From assembly GCA_015680685.1 (NCBI GenBank), contig MNCI01022611.1, positions 2,098,033 through 2,162,032 of the forward strand: a stretch of 64,000 bases of DNA, written 5' to 3'. The position numbers and the translations under genes were made by a program. This stretch comes from Gnetum montanum (Eukaryota > Streptophyta > Gnetopsida > Gnetales > Gnetaceae). Below the pieces are notes generated by a model. The model saw nothing but the letters and a program-made list of their open reading frames with translations, was not told the origin of the DNA and did no database searches. This document shows positions 10,666 through 21,148 of the stretch, one piece after another; within the stretch, counting starts at the first letter, position 1; the number at the start of each line of letters is the position of its first letter.

Positions 10666-11390
10666 TTTCTTTAGCTATGAATCTAGCTACTTTTAAAAAC
10701 TATCATAGATGTATGATAGGAAGTGTGTATTGGAAAGTAAGAAATGATCTAGATGAAGTTCATTGCCAAGATATGTTTTCTCGCTATTCCTGGTTGATGG
10801 GAGAAACATATTCTTCTACTCTAGAATTAGTAGAGATGGCTATAATAAGTTCAACACCTCTAAGCAAGATTAAGACTATAGCTAAAATTCAAGCTACTTA
10901 AGTTGTTGAACTAGAATTCAAAAATCTAGAAAAAGTGCTAACGGTGGAGTTTGAGATTGTAGAACTATCATCAAATCATGATCAAGTGATGTTGAATCGA
11001 TCAAGTCCCTCAAGTCCTGTTCACGTTCAATCATATGACAAGTATGGAGCAAGTTATCTCTACCCACCAGAGTTAGAAGCAGAACCAAAAGATGAAGACA
11101 GTGAGAATCTATTCATAGAAGAAGATCAGAAAATACTGGAGAATGTGGAAGCTAGCTACATGAACATTTATGATGAATATTCTGTAGTCATTTATGATGA
11201 AGATACAAAAACTCAAACCCAACTAGAAGAAGATAGGAGGTTTAAACGAGAATTTCTTAGGTTGATAATGTATGGAAATCAAGATATAGATGAAGCACAA
11301 GTGCCTAACCATGGACCACAGGATAATCATGGCGGAGGACAAGATTCAGATCTAGATCCAGCAAGAAATCCAGTAAGAAGAAATTGAGCT
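10666..11390 (+). pseudogene. N-terminal region of the viral polyprotein, second copy
   Basis: Duplicate of 9468-10112, better preserved, with one TAA near 10899 and then an open stretch of about 150 codons (10935-11387) rich in Glu/Asp and ending in an Asp/Asn-rich tail. No enzymatic motif is visible. It runs directly into the movement-like region, so this copy is the one in native gene order. Confidence 0.65.
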
Positions 11391-12260
11391 TTGAAGTTGC
11401 AGTCAAGCAATGTTAACTTGAAGAACAAAGAGCAAGTAGAGAAAGGCAAAGAATTATCCAAGGAGCCAAAGTCAATATTACCATTTCATGAATCCCTACT
11501 AAGTAAGAAGTCATTTGTCTCTAGAGATAGTAGCATAAATTTCCCTAATGTTCCTAAATATGCAATTTATAAATTTGCTATTTTTTTTTTGCTCGAATGT
11601 CAACTTCTATTAAACAACATGAGGCCTTGTTAGATATCAAAGGTCATGGGATTAGACTAGTCTTTTTTCCTTTCTTTACTAAAGCTGAAGTGTAAAAGTG
11701 GAAGTCCAAAGGCTATAACTATGTACATTTGGGTCAAATTGATATCATTGTTAGTCATAAGTTCAATTATGACATACGTGTCGAATAGTTGGTCACATTG
11801 CTAGACAATAAAGTGATAGGAGCAAGTTTAGAGTTTGATCCAGAAGAGGCTTGGAATACTACTAAAATCTATTAGTTCCATGGTTCACTAAATGTTGATG
11901 CTTTATGTATTGTTCAACCGAATTATTAGCTAGCATTGGAAGATGATTTTATTACATCTGCTTTGTTGATTTGCATTGAGATACATGGTGTTTAGTTATT
12001 GTTGGGTTTATTCTATGCTACAATTGGTGCATAAGGAACATTTCAACTATCCAACACGATCCCAATGAACCACAAGCTAAAATGGGTAGTTCAATTTCCT
12101 CAAAAACGTAAGCATCTAAAAGCATGTGGAAAAAGCATCTTAGTGCCAGGATATGTGCAAGGATTTTCAAGGATTCAGTCACTACTGAAAGATCAAGAGT
12201 TCAATACTTATGAAAAGCCAAAAGGAAAATGGTCAAGATATCCACTATAGCAATTTGGAA
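11391..12260 (+). pseudogene. Movement-protein-like region (30K type), degraded
   Basis: Between the acidic N-terminal region and the coiled-coil linker, the plus strand (with several stops) encodes YVHLGQIDI, then a hydrophobic/charged alternation including LDNKVIGASLEF and a CIVQPNY segment. The HxG-I-x-I start followed by an L-x-D-type strand and a later PNY segment resembles 30K-superfamily movement proteins of caulimovirids, which open plasmodesmata for cell-to-cell spread. The assignment rests on order and weak motif resemblance. Confidence 0.45.
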
Positions 12261-13214
12261 GATCTACAACAATCACTATGGAAGCCATCCCTCCAACATT
12301 GCCACCAACCAAGTTTAGAGAAGGTGAAACATCATCCAAGAAAAAACCAGAGTCTCCAAATTATGATACAAGAGGAACATTATTTATGATGCAACCACCA
12401 CACTGATTGGTCAATGAAAGAAGACTAATATTAGGAGGAAAATGGCCCCCAAGGGTATCCTATCATACTACAACATCTGAAGATGATCCACCAACAACTA
12501 GAGCAGATTGCAATTTCTTGCTAGAACATTCAATTGATTCACAAGCATAGCAAAAGGATGAGGTACGACAATTAAATTATTTAGTCAACTAGACCAGTTA
12601 TCTTCAAAGAAATTGGAATAGATTAGAAGGAGATGTAAATAATGTTAAATGACTAGTTGGTGACTACCAAGTTTAACTCCAAGAAATCCAAGACCATATA
12701 AAGGCTTCTGAGTAAGTAGCATAGCAACATCAAGCCCTCAAAGAAAATGGTAAAGAGCAACAAAAATAGAATATAGCAACATTATCACAAGAAGCTTATA
12801 CATTGGATAAGCAAATCAAACTGCCATCTATGGAGACTAAGCCATCTCCAAAACCTTAGTCTCAAGTACATGAGCCATTGAAAGATTTAGCTAAGAAGCT
12901 TAGAAGGCTGCGGAAGGAGAAAGAATGAAAGAAGGCTTAGGTGGATGCAGAAGCATCTTAGAAAGAAGTCAAATAATCCAGAAGATAAGAAGAGTCAAAA
13001 CAGCCCAAACAGTCATTGAAGAAATTGGAATTAGATGATGATTCTAGATGTTAGACCCAACTAATGATGGCTAAAAGATCAGTACCACCTTGGCAACAAT
13101 ATCAACAACCACCAGCATTTTCAGCCTTTCAACAATGGCCAGCAACTACTGTTCCAATCATAGACATCAATTATCTACCACTAAAAGAAGTCCTGAATGT
13201 GATTTTCCTATGGA
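12261..13214 (+). pseudogene. Linker with coiled-coil-like segment between movement and coat regions
   Basis: Pro-rich and then Gln/Glu/Lys-rich coding sequence, with hydrophobic residues spaced in a heptad-like manner at about 12550-12800 (residues around WNRLEGDVNNVK) followed by a Lys-rich stretch near 12880-12930. Many stops are TAG or TAA where the frame suggests Gln. The region matches block 1 at 6421-6934 in inverse orientation for its second half. Confidence 0.5.
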
Positions 13215-13795
13215 TTAATTAGCTCAAAACTACAATGACTATTTTTCAACTTGATGAAAGAGCCATCATTATCAATGCATTCACTCATGCCACAGAAAAA
13301 ATCCAACATATTTGGAAAAGTTTAACATTGGATCAACAAGAAAAAATTCTACAACAAGGATTACAAGGTGTGTTTGTTTCCTTGGTCATTGAATTCACAG
13401 TAGATTTGTCTATAAATCTTAGGCTAAAATATAAGTTGTTGTTGATTCAGAGAAAAATGACAAATTTGAAGTATTTTGAACAATTTAGTGCTAAATATGG
13501 AAAGGAAGTATATAGATTAGCATTGCATAGATATCCTTTGATTGCATATTTATATTTGGGGAGTTTGCCATCAAAGTTAGGGCACATGGTGCTATACAAA
13601 GTAATAGAGAAGAACATCAATTTTTCACTCACCTATTTCTCAAATATTATTCATATGACTAGACAAGAACTTTAGTTTTCTTGTTACAATATTAGTTTGA
13701 CAAAGTTACTACCATCAGTTGAAGCCTATGCAAATCTAGACAAAGTTGATGTGTTTGGTAGTCCTTCAAGAAAATCGTATCAGAGAAGAAGATAG
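13215..13795 (+). pseudogene. Coat-protein core region, block 2
   Basis: An open stretch of 146 codons (13235-13675) followed by a TAG and continued similarity to about 13795. It is the counterpart of 5838-6420 on the minus strand. Shared words include KYFEQFSAKYGKEVYR and AYLYLGSL. The region precedes the CCHC knuckle, which supports a capsid role. Confidence 0.62.
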
Positions 13796-13889
13796 GTGAT
13801 GACCAGAAGACCCAAAAGAAATCCCAGATTTTCAAAGCAAGGTTGTTCAGAGGATTCAAGCCTAGGAGAAGAGGTCAAGGAACAAGGAT

Positions 13890-14490
13890 TTTTGTGAAAA
13901 GATGAAAGCAGCCTGTAAAGAGAAAGAAGATTTGCTATTACCATTGTAGATAATATGGTCACTATGCTCATTAATGTCCTCAACAGAAGACCAATCCAAA
14001 GGTGAAGGCATTTTATGAAAGTCATCTTGATGAATGGGAACCAGTAGAAAATCCTAAAGAAGAGGAGCTAATAGAATAGATTTATCAAATCCAATTTCTT
14101 TTATATTTAGAAAGCATGGATGAAAATGAAGATAGCAAAGAAGTCCAAGCTAAAACAGAAATTGAACAAGAAGAAAATAAAGATATAGAAGCTCATGGAT
14201 TCATGATGACAAATTCACTACCAGAATGGGATGACACAACAGACAACTAGATGCAAAATCTCACAGCAGAAGACTATGCAAAGATTGAAAGCTGGTTGAA
14301 TGACCAAGAAATGTATTCAGCCTCAGATGGAGATGTAGATCAGTTGACACAACAAATGTCCAACCATATCATCAATAATTTTGCAGATGAAGAAGCAAGT
14401 CTATCATCCACACTTCACTACAAGGAGAACCTTCCAGGAGGATTTTCAAAAGCCATGAGTTCATCACTAGATGAAAAGCCACCATAGTTG
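13890..14490 (+). pseudogene. Coat CCHC knuckle (damaged) and acidic tail, block 2
   Basis: At about 13927-13980 the knuckle reads ICYYHCR, stop, YGHYAH, stop, C: the first Cys ligand has become Tyr and two stops interrupt the motif. The acidic tail follows, open from 14251 to 14487, ending in a Ser-rich segment (SSLDEKPP) before the protease region. Same layout as block 1. Confidence 0.72.
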
Positions 14491-14877
14491 ATCACACAGA
14501 AAGTTCCACCAAAATTTTTTATCACACCTTATGATAAGTGATTCCCAATGTCCATATAAGTTCAACGCTATAGAATCAAAGGTAAAGCCAATTTTGTGCA
14601 AATTTTGGATAACAGTTTTGATGTAGGGATTGGTGCACATTTCATGGATTCATTGTCACCATACACAGTAGGATTAGATTTGTTGGTTTGTTCTAATCCA
14701 AATGATGAGCCTAAGCAGAAGCTAGCTATCAGTAGAATTCCACTAGAGCTCCACCACAACAAACATTAGTAGATCAAAAGTGCATTTAGGTCTAACAACC
14801 CATCAATCTTTGAAATCATCACACAACATCAACTAGAGGAGATAGCAAGGCAAAAATATCAACATCGCCAAAAGCTA
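14491..14877 (+). pseudogene. Protease remnant lacking the catalytic DTG segment
   Basis: Compared with the minus copy at 4780-5110, about 280 bases are missing at 14589/14590, and these contain the DTG motif. What remains is the sequence before the protease and its C-terminal part (SPYTVGLDLLVCSNPNDEP), followed by the linker into RT. The deletion makes this copy incapable of encoding an active protease regardless of its stops. Confidence 0.72.
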
Positions 14878-15543
14878 ATGAAGGCCAATTTGTTCAACAT
14901 AAAAGAACAAAACATGCATATGCTCCTTTCAGTGGAAGAAGAACTTAAAAAATGTTACTATGAACATCCCCTCCAATTTTGGAATAAAGATAGTTTAGAA
15001 GCCTACATTCCCTCAATGCATGACATTTCAGTCCAGAGCAAGACAATAGTGTTGAATCCTATAGATGTAGAAGAACTTCGACTCGAGGTTGAAGAATTTT
15101 TGAAGAAAGAATTGATTAAAGAATCTCAGTCAAACTATGCCTTTGCAAGTTTTATCATCAAAAACCATGCTAAGGTAAAAATAGGCAAAGTTAGAATGGT
15201 AATTTACTACATCCCTCTCTATGCAGTTATAGTAGAAGTGAAATGGTCGTTGCCAAATCGCAAAGCCCTTATCCAGAGAGTTGCAAAAAAATTAATTTTT
15301 AGTAAATTTGATTGCAAGAGTGGATACCATGAAATCAAGATAGCTACAAAGGATATTCACAAAATAGCTTTCAAGACTTCTCAAGGTTTATATGAATGGA
15401 TGGTTATGCCTTTCGGTTTGAAGAACGTGCTAGCCCAGTTTCAGAGACGGAGGGATGCGATTTTTGGACAAGTTTCAGATTTTGTTGCAAACTACATAGA
15501 TGATTTTGTAGTATATTCTAATTTAGTTGAAGAACATGCACAA
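14878..15543 (+). pseudogene. Endogenous caulimovirid reverse transcriptase, truncated after YIDD
   Basis: The longest viral open stretch in the window (224 codons, open to 15552). It shows the fingers segment, FSKFDCKSGYHEIKI, TSQGLYEWMVMPFGLKN (motif B), and the catalytic YIDD at 15493-15504. Similarity to viral RT stops at about 15543, right after the YIDD box; the last codons of the open frame belong to the inverted intergenic sequence of block 3. The thumb and RNase H are therefore missing here. Confidence 0.88.
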
Positions 15544-16200
15544 CCATGTTGAGGATGAAGATCCTCCAAATCCTACAACACAAATCGTAGTGCTTTCCAC
15601 AAATTTTCATGGAATTATCTTGGTGTTTCAAAACCCATGGCGCATGACGAGAAAGATAATGAATATGTGGAAACAACAGAAAAAATATTTACCAAGCTAC
15701 CTCACACAATGCTCATTACTCAAGTCACCTCATTCACTCAACTCTCATGGTGCATTCAATGAAGGAGTACAATATAAGCAAAGGAAATTCCTTTTAATGA
15801 AGCTTTATTACATGAATTTGCACATAACACAGCTTCAAGCAGATACAACACAAGCTTTGAGACACCCAGACAAACCAAGATCCTTTGGCAAATCACTAGG
15901 ATAGCAAGTAGATTTGTAGGACTTACACACTCCCAAATGCTTCAACAAGCATCCAGACTACAACACTAATTACAATGACAACACTGATGACTCCTACAAG
16001 TAACCAAGCACTATCATTCATTCTACTACACTACTGATTACCTCTCACTCTCTTTCTTCTAACAAGGATGGCACAACCTTATTTATAGGACTCCTGACTC
16101 ATGAGACTTGGTGTGCAAGCTAAGCTATTTACAACTATTGATAACTATCTTTGATGCTTATCCATCTAACGTGTCATTCTTATCTCTTCTTCTGACATGT
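15544..16200 (-). promoter_or_regulatory. Viral intergenic region in inverse orientation (promoter, leader, start of primer site), block 3
   Basis: Inverse counterpart of 8270-8931. It carries TATAAATA (16080-16087, minus) preceded by the same TGAGTCA, AATAAA (15804-15809, minus) and the leader. The left end reads CTCAACATGG on the minus strand, so the homology stops at the first bases of the tRNA-Met primer site. A transcript from this promoter would run leftward through the leader into the antisense strand of block 2. Confidence 0.72.
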
Positions 16201-17640
16201 AGAGATTATCTGATGGCCTTGAGGATGGCTTTGTGTATTGTGCAAATCTTCTTGCATGCTTTTGCGCAATCATTATAATCCTTGATCAGTTTGGATTACT
16301 TCTCCAAGATTCTAGAAACTAATGTTGATGAGGATGCTTCATCCATTGGAGGCTTCTTGGAGACTACACTTTCATTCTTGTACCATGTAAGATTCTGGTA
16401 TAGGTTGATGTGCTAGAAGGATGTCCACAACTTGTTTTCCCATTCAAAACTCTACAACAATTCTTGAAAGAAGTTTCTAGCTAATTGGTTGGCAAACAAA
16501 GGTTAATGAATTAACAGAATATTGTCTAAAACTTCCATGAGGGTGAGATGTTGTAGCAGACATGGCCCTAATCGACTCCATCGAAGATTGTTGACAAAGT
16601 AATCTATCCATCCTGCCATGTTAATGAAGAAGTTTAGGGTGGCATACTGCTTTGAAACACTCATTGTAGAATCTTGAGGAAACAGCTAATGCACTTGTTG
16701 ACACCATTTTACCCAATCTTCTAATGTTTGTATTGGTCATATATTCCAATCATTCTTATCTTGATTCATATTTTGAGAATACCCTAGAGAGCTTTCATCT
16801 GACATTTCTAGCTGGAGCATCTTACTTTGAGAAATCTTCAATTCTCTCATTAGAGCATCTAGAAAGTGGTTTGCAACTCCTAGACTCTGTTCAATTGAAA
16901 ATTGATATTGGGCTAACAAAAATTGCCACCATGCAAATCCTTGAAGCTTAGGTGATGGCAAAATTCTCCTTTTTAGTAGTGTTGCCAAATTGCTTGAATC
17001 CATCCTCAGAATGAAGGGTCCTTCAATGAGATAGACATGAAACTTTTCTATCCCTTTGATGGCTACAAAAATTTCTTTTTTCTGCTAGCCAATAATTCAA
17101 CTCATTCTTGTGGAATTCTTCGAATGCATATGCACAAATTTCTTCTTCTTTTCATCGCTTTCCTACCTTTAAAAGCACTACTACCCATGCATCATAGCTA
17201 GCATCTATATTAAGGATGAAGGGTCTATGAAAAACCAGAGATAATTGAAGAAGATGCTAGCATTCTTGCTTCAATTGCTGCACTTGTCTCGTAGCCTTGA
17301 AATTCCAACTAAATGGCCCTTGGTTATTGCACTTACAAATCTTTGTTGTCTTATTTGAGAGTTTTGGTATGTGTCAAGACACATAGTTCAAGCATCCTAG
17401 AAATCGTAGACATTGTTCCTTGTCTACCAACTGATTTGGAAAGATTGAGATCTTCTACAGGACATGCAGCTGCATGTGAATCTTTCCTTCCTTTAAAGTG
17501 ACTCCTAAAAATTCGATCTTCATTTTTCCCACTTGAAACTTCTTTGGATCTACTAACAAACCTATTTCATGCTTCTAACATAATTAACCAAAAATCTTCA
17601 AGTGTTGTGCATGTTCTTCAATTGAATTAGAATATCAACA
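16201..17640 (-). pseudogene. RT thumb, RNase H and C-terminal region, block 3
   Basis: On the minus strand: the end of the YIDD-YSN region (17625-17640), the RT thumb, the RNase H first catalytic segment near 17190-17220, an open stretch of 88 codons (17003-16737) with LATLLKRRILPSP and WWQFLLAQYQFSIEQ, a GVANHFLDALMRE segment in the place of the last catalytic Asp, and the C-terminal tail ending in TAA near 16215. This copy preserves RNase H best. The right end at 17640 abuts non-viral sequence. Confidence 0.78.
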
Positions 17641-18184
17641 TCTATATTATTCAATCCATGACCTATATATGGGATTTCAAAATGCTTTCAAAATGTTGTA
17701 ATGCAAGAAAATGTTATAGTACTAAGGCCTACTCCATCTCCATCACCCTCCTGATTAATAGTTGTCACACTAGATGCCTCAAACCTATATTTATGAACAA
17801 GCCTTTGCATCATCTCCTTTGGTAAAATAAATTTGAACCTCAAATCCTCTAGATTCAGATTTAGTATATTAGGTAAGGCAAGATTTTTCACAATAGGATG
17901 TTTCTCAATCCTGGTGCTTCGTTCTTTCACTATGAATCCTAAAATCTAGGCCTCATCTTTCTTCGCACATAAATTCAAACACTTTTCAAATGTCTCTAAG
18001 ACATTCCTAATCCTCATTTTTTTTATTAATAGGTCTATCAGACTCCTCACCATCCTCTACATCTTAAGTTATTTTATGAGAAGTAAAGTTGCTTCTTGTA
18101 AAATAACTTATTTCTCTTATGTTAATTTACTTCTTGTAAAATAAATTCTTTCCCTTATGTTGTTTTTTCTAGTGATTCCAGGTT
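17641..18184 (-). pseudogene. Unrecognised protein-coding fragment
   Basis: The minus strand from about 18010 to 17688 reads as protein with one TAG (frame around VLETFEKCLNL, then 80 open codons including LPKEMMQRLVHKYRF). I do not recognise the family. The 39 bases at 17641-17679 match 27708-27746 almost exactly, so this piece and the AT-rich region right of the next LTR element share an older repeat. The block is cut on the left by the virus locus and on the right by the LTR element at 18185. Confidence 0.35.
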
Positions 18185-19031
18185 TGATGAGATGCGATTT
18201 GCATAGGCCGCGATCTCGCGTCCGTCACGATATTGCATCCCCCACGATATCGCATACGCGATATAGCGTCTTCCCTACGATATCGTGTACGCGATATCGC
18301 AGTCCACTGCCATATCTATAAATAAGAGGTGGCTTTCCCAGTTTCAGGTATTAGGAGTTAGAGTAGCGAAGCTCTGGTAGTTTGACCACTCCATAGATAG
18401 ATTATTTTTCTTGTGTCTGCCCGCAGTGTGGTGAATGTAATTGTACGACATTCTTTATTCGAGTGTGACATACTTGGACACGCACATGACCAACAATAAA
18501 GATTGAGATTACTTCATCATTGCAGCAGTCACTTTGTTTATTTATTTTAATGTTATTTATTTTTTTCTCTCTCACCCTAAACTCCTAGAACACGGAACGA
18601 GTACGACTTGATTACAAGCATTTAAGTGTGACTACTTGGTAGCCTAGTGGCATACCTAGGATCTACGCTTGGTAATCCTAGTGGTAGTCGTGCACAAGGT
18701 CCAAGATGTGTATGGTTGATCAAGGAATCGGTTGCTCATCACACATAGGCTAGATTATATTCTCTTACCCTTCTCCTCCTAGCTTAGCTTAGTTAATATT
18801 ATTTTCCACTACCTTCAAGAGTAGCGTTAAAATTAGGAACACATCATACACCTCACTTTGGACTAAACCATACGTGACAAATATAATACTAGTCCAAGTG
18901 AGAAGAAAGTGAACTGCAACCTAAGGATAATTGTCTAGGTGCCACAACTAGTCCATCTGCTGAGTTCGACCGGATCGCGCGTGCTACGCTCGTTTCATAT
19001 GATTGAGTGTAGGGGTACCTTGCCACTCATC
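18185..19031 (+). repeat. 5' LTR
   Basis: Contains a cluster of CpG-rich palindromes at about 18210-18300, TATAAATA at 18317-18324 and AATAAA at 18495-18500, giving a normal U3-R-U5 order. The central part includes the GAGTACGACTTGATTACRAGC block that is repeated several times in the longer solo LTR at 50553-51625. Confidence 0.9.
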
Positions 19032-19032
19032 A

Positions 19033-19050
19033 TTGGCGTCATTGCCAGGG
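19033..19050 (+). other. tRNA-Asp-type primer binding site
   Basis: TGGCGTCATTGCCAGGGA, two bases after the LTR, matches 15 of 18 positions of TGGCGCCGTTGCCGGGGA, the complement of the tRNA-Asp 3' end used by Athila/Tat-type elements. All three differences are transitions. Confidence 0.8.
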
Positions 19051-19165
19051 ATGGTGCTAGTTATCTAGATTAGTTATATCATACAAGGTCACTGTAAAGA
19101 ACTTAACGATATATCTTTCAAAAAATAATAATTATAAAAAGTCACACATAAATTCACACACAACA

Positions 19166-21148
19166 ATGCCTCTCCTACAAGATAATAATAATGCCACACT
19201 TAGTGAGGAAGTTCATTGGAGAACCAACGAACTATATGACGATGAAGATTGGAGTATACAACCTGAAGTGGAAGTTTCCTATAAGCATGAACAAAAACAA
19301 CATCATCACAATGCACGAAAGCCTAACTTACCCGATAACGATGAGCCCCCACTGACCACTACAAGCCTAATGCAAATACAAGAGGCTGTTCGAATCTCAC
19401 GTAGGCATCATAAAGAGAGCCGTCTACCCAGGCTCGATTTAAACAACTTTCCAAACTTTTCAGGAGGCTATGACTTAGATCTACATCAACATTTATTAGC
19501 CTTCTACGATGCCTGCACATGGAATAACATTGATAACAGTTGGCAAAAACTTAAGCTCTTTCCCATGACACTCATTGGCCAAGCTAAAGTATGGTATAGA
19601 TCATTAAAACCAAATTCGATACGATGCTAGTCAATGATGGTAGAGGTGTTTAATGAAAAATATCAAACCTACGCAAGAGTGTCAGCCTTGAGGAAACAAA
19701 TCCAAGGATGGAAACACGCATAACATGAACCCTTGGACATGGCCTCAGAAAGATACTATGCATTGTTAAATAACTGTCCAGGTCATGGGTTTTTCGAGGA
19801 AAGGCTAATGTACCATATCATTGATGGGCTACGTAATGAAATAAGAGAGACCTTAGGAACGTATGCCCAAGGTCAACTATACCAACTACAAACCCATCAA
19901 ATTCAAGAGCTTATTCAAAGGGTAGCAAAAGAAGAAGGAGAAATAGCTAGATGGGAGAGTGTTGAAAAACATCAACGAGACCAAAATTTCAACTTAACAA
20001 AGGTCCCTGATCATGACAAGGAGAAATCAACAAATCTCAAGGTGGAAACATCATCTTTGCCAATACAACAAACATTAGAAGAAGTCGAGGCAAAGATCAA
20101 TAAGATGTTGGAATGGATTAATCAAAAGTGTGGAGAATATATCAACACCATTGGAGATAGAGTTTTGACAACCCAAGAAGTAGGATAAAATAGCAGACGT
20201 TCGAAGAAAAAGAATGAAGGGAATAAGAGCTCAACTGCTAACCATACATATGAATGCAACATATGCCTGTACGATCACCCTAAGGGTCAATGCCCAATAT
20301 TGTTACATTTACATGAGCATTGGGGAAACACATTACATCTAGAGTTCGTACAGAGATACTATGTTCGATCACAGTGGCAACAATCCCAGTCGTGGGGGAG
20401 ACCACCCTTAGACTGCAGGCACCCTTCATATTTTCCGAATCCAAACGCCTATCATGTTCAACACCCTGTTTCTCCATCTGGGCCACCATACTTTATCTCA
20501 CCATAGTACTATTCTCCACAATACTATCATCCCATGCCTCCAACACAACCACCACCTTTTGCACCTTATCCTCCTCCTAACTTTTAGCATTCTCATCCTT
20601 TCCCTGCTTATACATTGCCACCAACTGCCCCTTACGTACCTGCACCACTGCAACCCACGAACAACACTTGTGCTACTACTACTAATAGCAGTGAAGAGCC
20701 TCCTCAACATCAAAAGCGTCCTTTCTTTAAACACGGTCGTAAGAAGGGACAACACAATTCTAACGCCACTGCACCTTCCAACCCAGCACAAGTCCAACCC
20801 TGTGGTGCACCCTTACCTTCGAACCCAATGCCTCATGTAACTTCATCAGGGCCACCAACTAACGCTCCAACAACCATAAGGCCCAATGAACACGACCATG
20901 GAAAGCATCATCCTAATCCTTGCATACCATCTAATAGTTCTAAATATCATAGTAGGTCAACTCGTTATCCAGGAACTACATCGTATAAAGTGCCCCACTA
21001 TGCTTATTACAATCAAGTGTGTGAACCCCAATGGGATAAGTATAGACCGGTTCCAATACTTCCAACATGCAAGGATCCTTATCTTTCATTTATTAATTCA
21101 TGCCACACTCAACTAATTGGTTATGGGGGATACCCCGCATTTCAATAA
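19166..21148 (+). pseudogene. gag pseudogene of the LTR element
   Basis: One reading frame from ATG 19166 to TAA 21146, broken by in-frame stops at about 19628, 19721, 20186, 20504 and 20585. The first part is acidic. The retrotransposon gag core follows (LDLNNFPNFSGGYD, then AFYDACTWNN and GQAKVWYRSL), with RYYALLNNCPGHG and a Gln-rich helix. A Cys/His segment CNICLYDHPKGQCP lies near 20255-20295 and may be a degenerate knuckle. The C-terminal third is Pro/Thr/Asn-rich. The frame ends where a protease would be expected. Gag would form the particle that packages the element RNA; this copy cannot make full-length protein. Confidence 0.82.

Larger units (their letters stand above)
2890..17640. 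mobile_element. Rearranged endogenous pararetrovirus locus (Caulimoviridae), three blocks in alternating orientation
   Basis: Block 1 (minus, 2890-6934) runs RNase H, RT, aspartic protease, CCHC knuckle, coat region. Block 2 (plus, 6935-15543) runs RT thumb/RNase H, intergenic promoter, tRNA-Met primer site, N-terminal region, movement-like region, coat, knuckle, protease remnant, RT. Block 3 (minus, 15544-17640) repeats RT/RNase H and the intergenic region. The gene order, the RT signature FSKFDCKSGY with YIDD, and the tRNA-Met primer site are caulimovirid hallmarks. There are no LTRs and no integrase. Every reading frame is broken. The movement-coat-protease-RT order resembles the single-polyprotein lineages (petuvirus/florendovirus-like); genus is not resolved. 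The left edge is approximate. Confidence 0.88.

Noticed and set aside
20498-20840. Long open frames in alternative frames and the opposite strand of gag
   Set aside because: They are shadows of the Pro/His-rich gag C-terminus, which explains the open frames.
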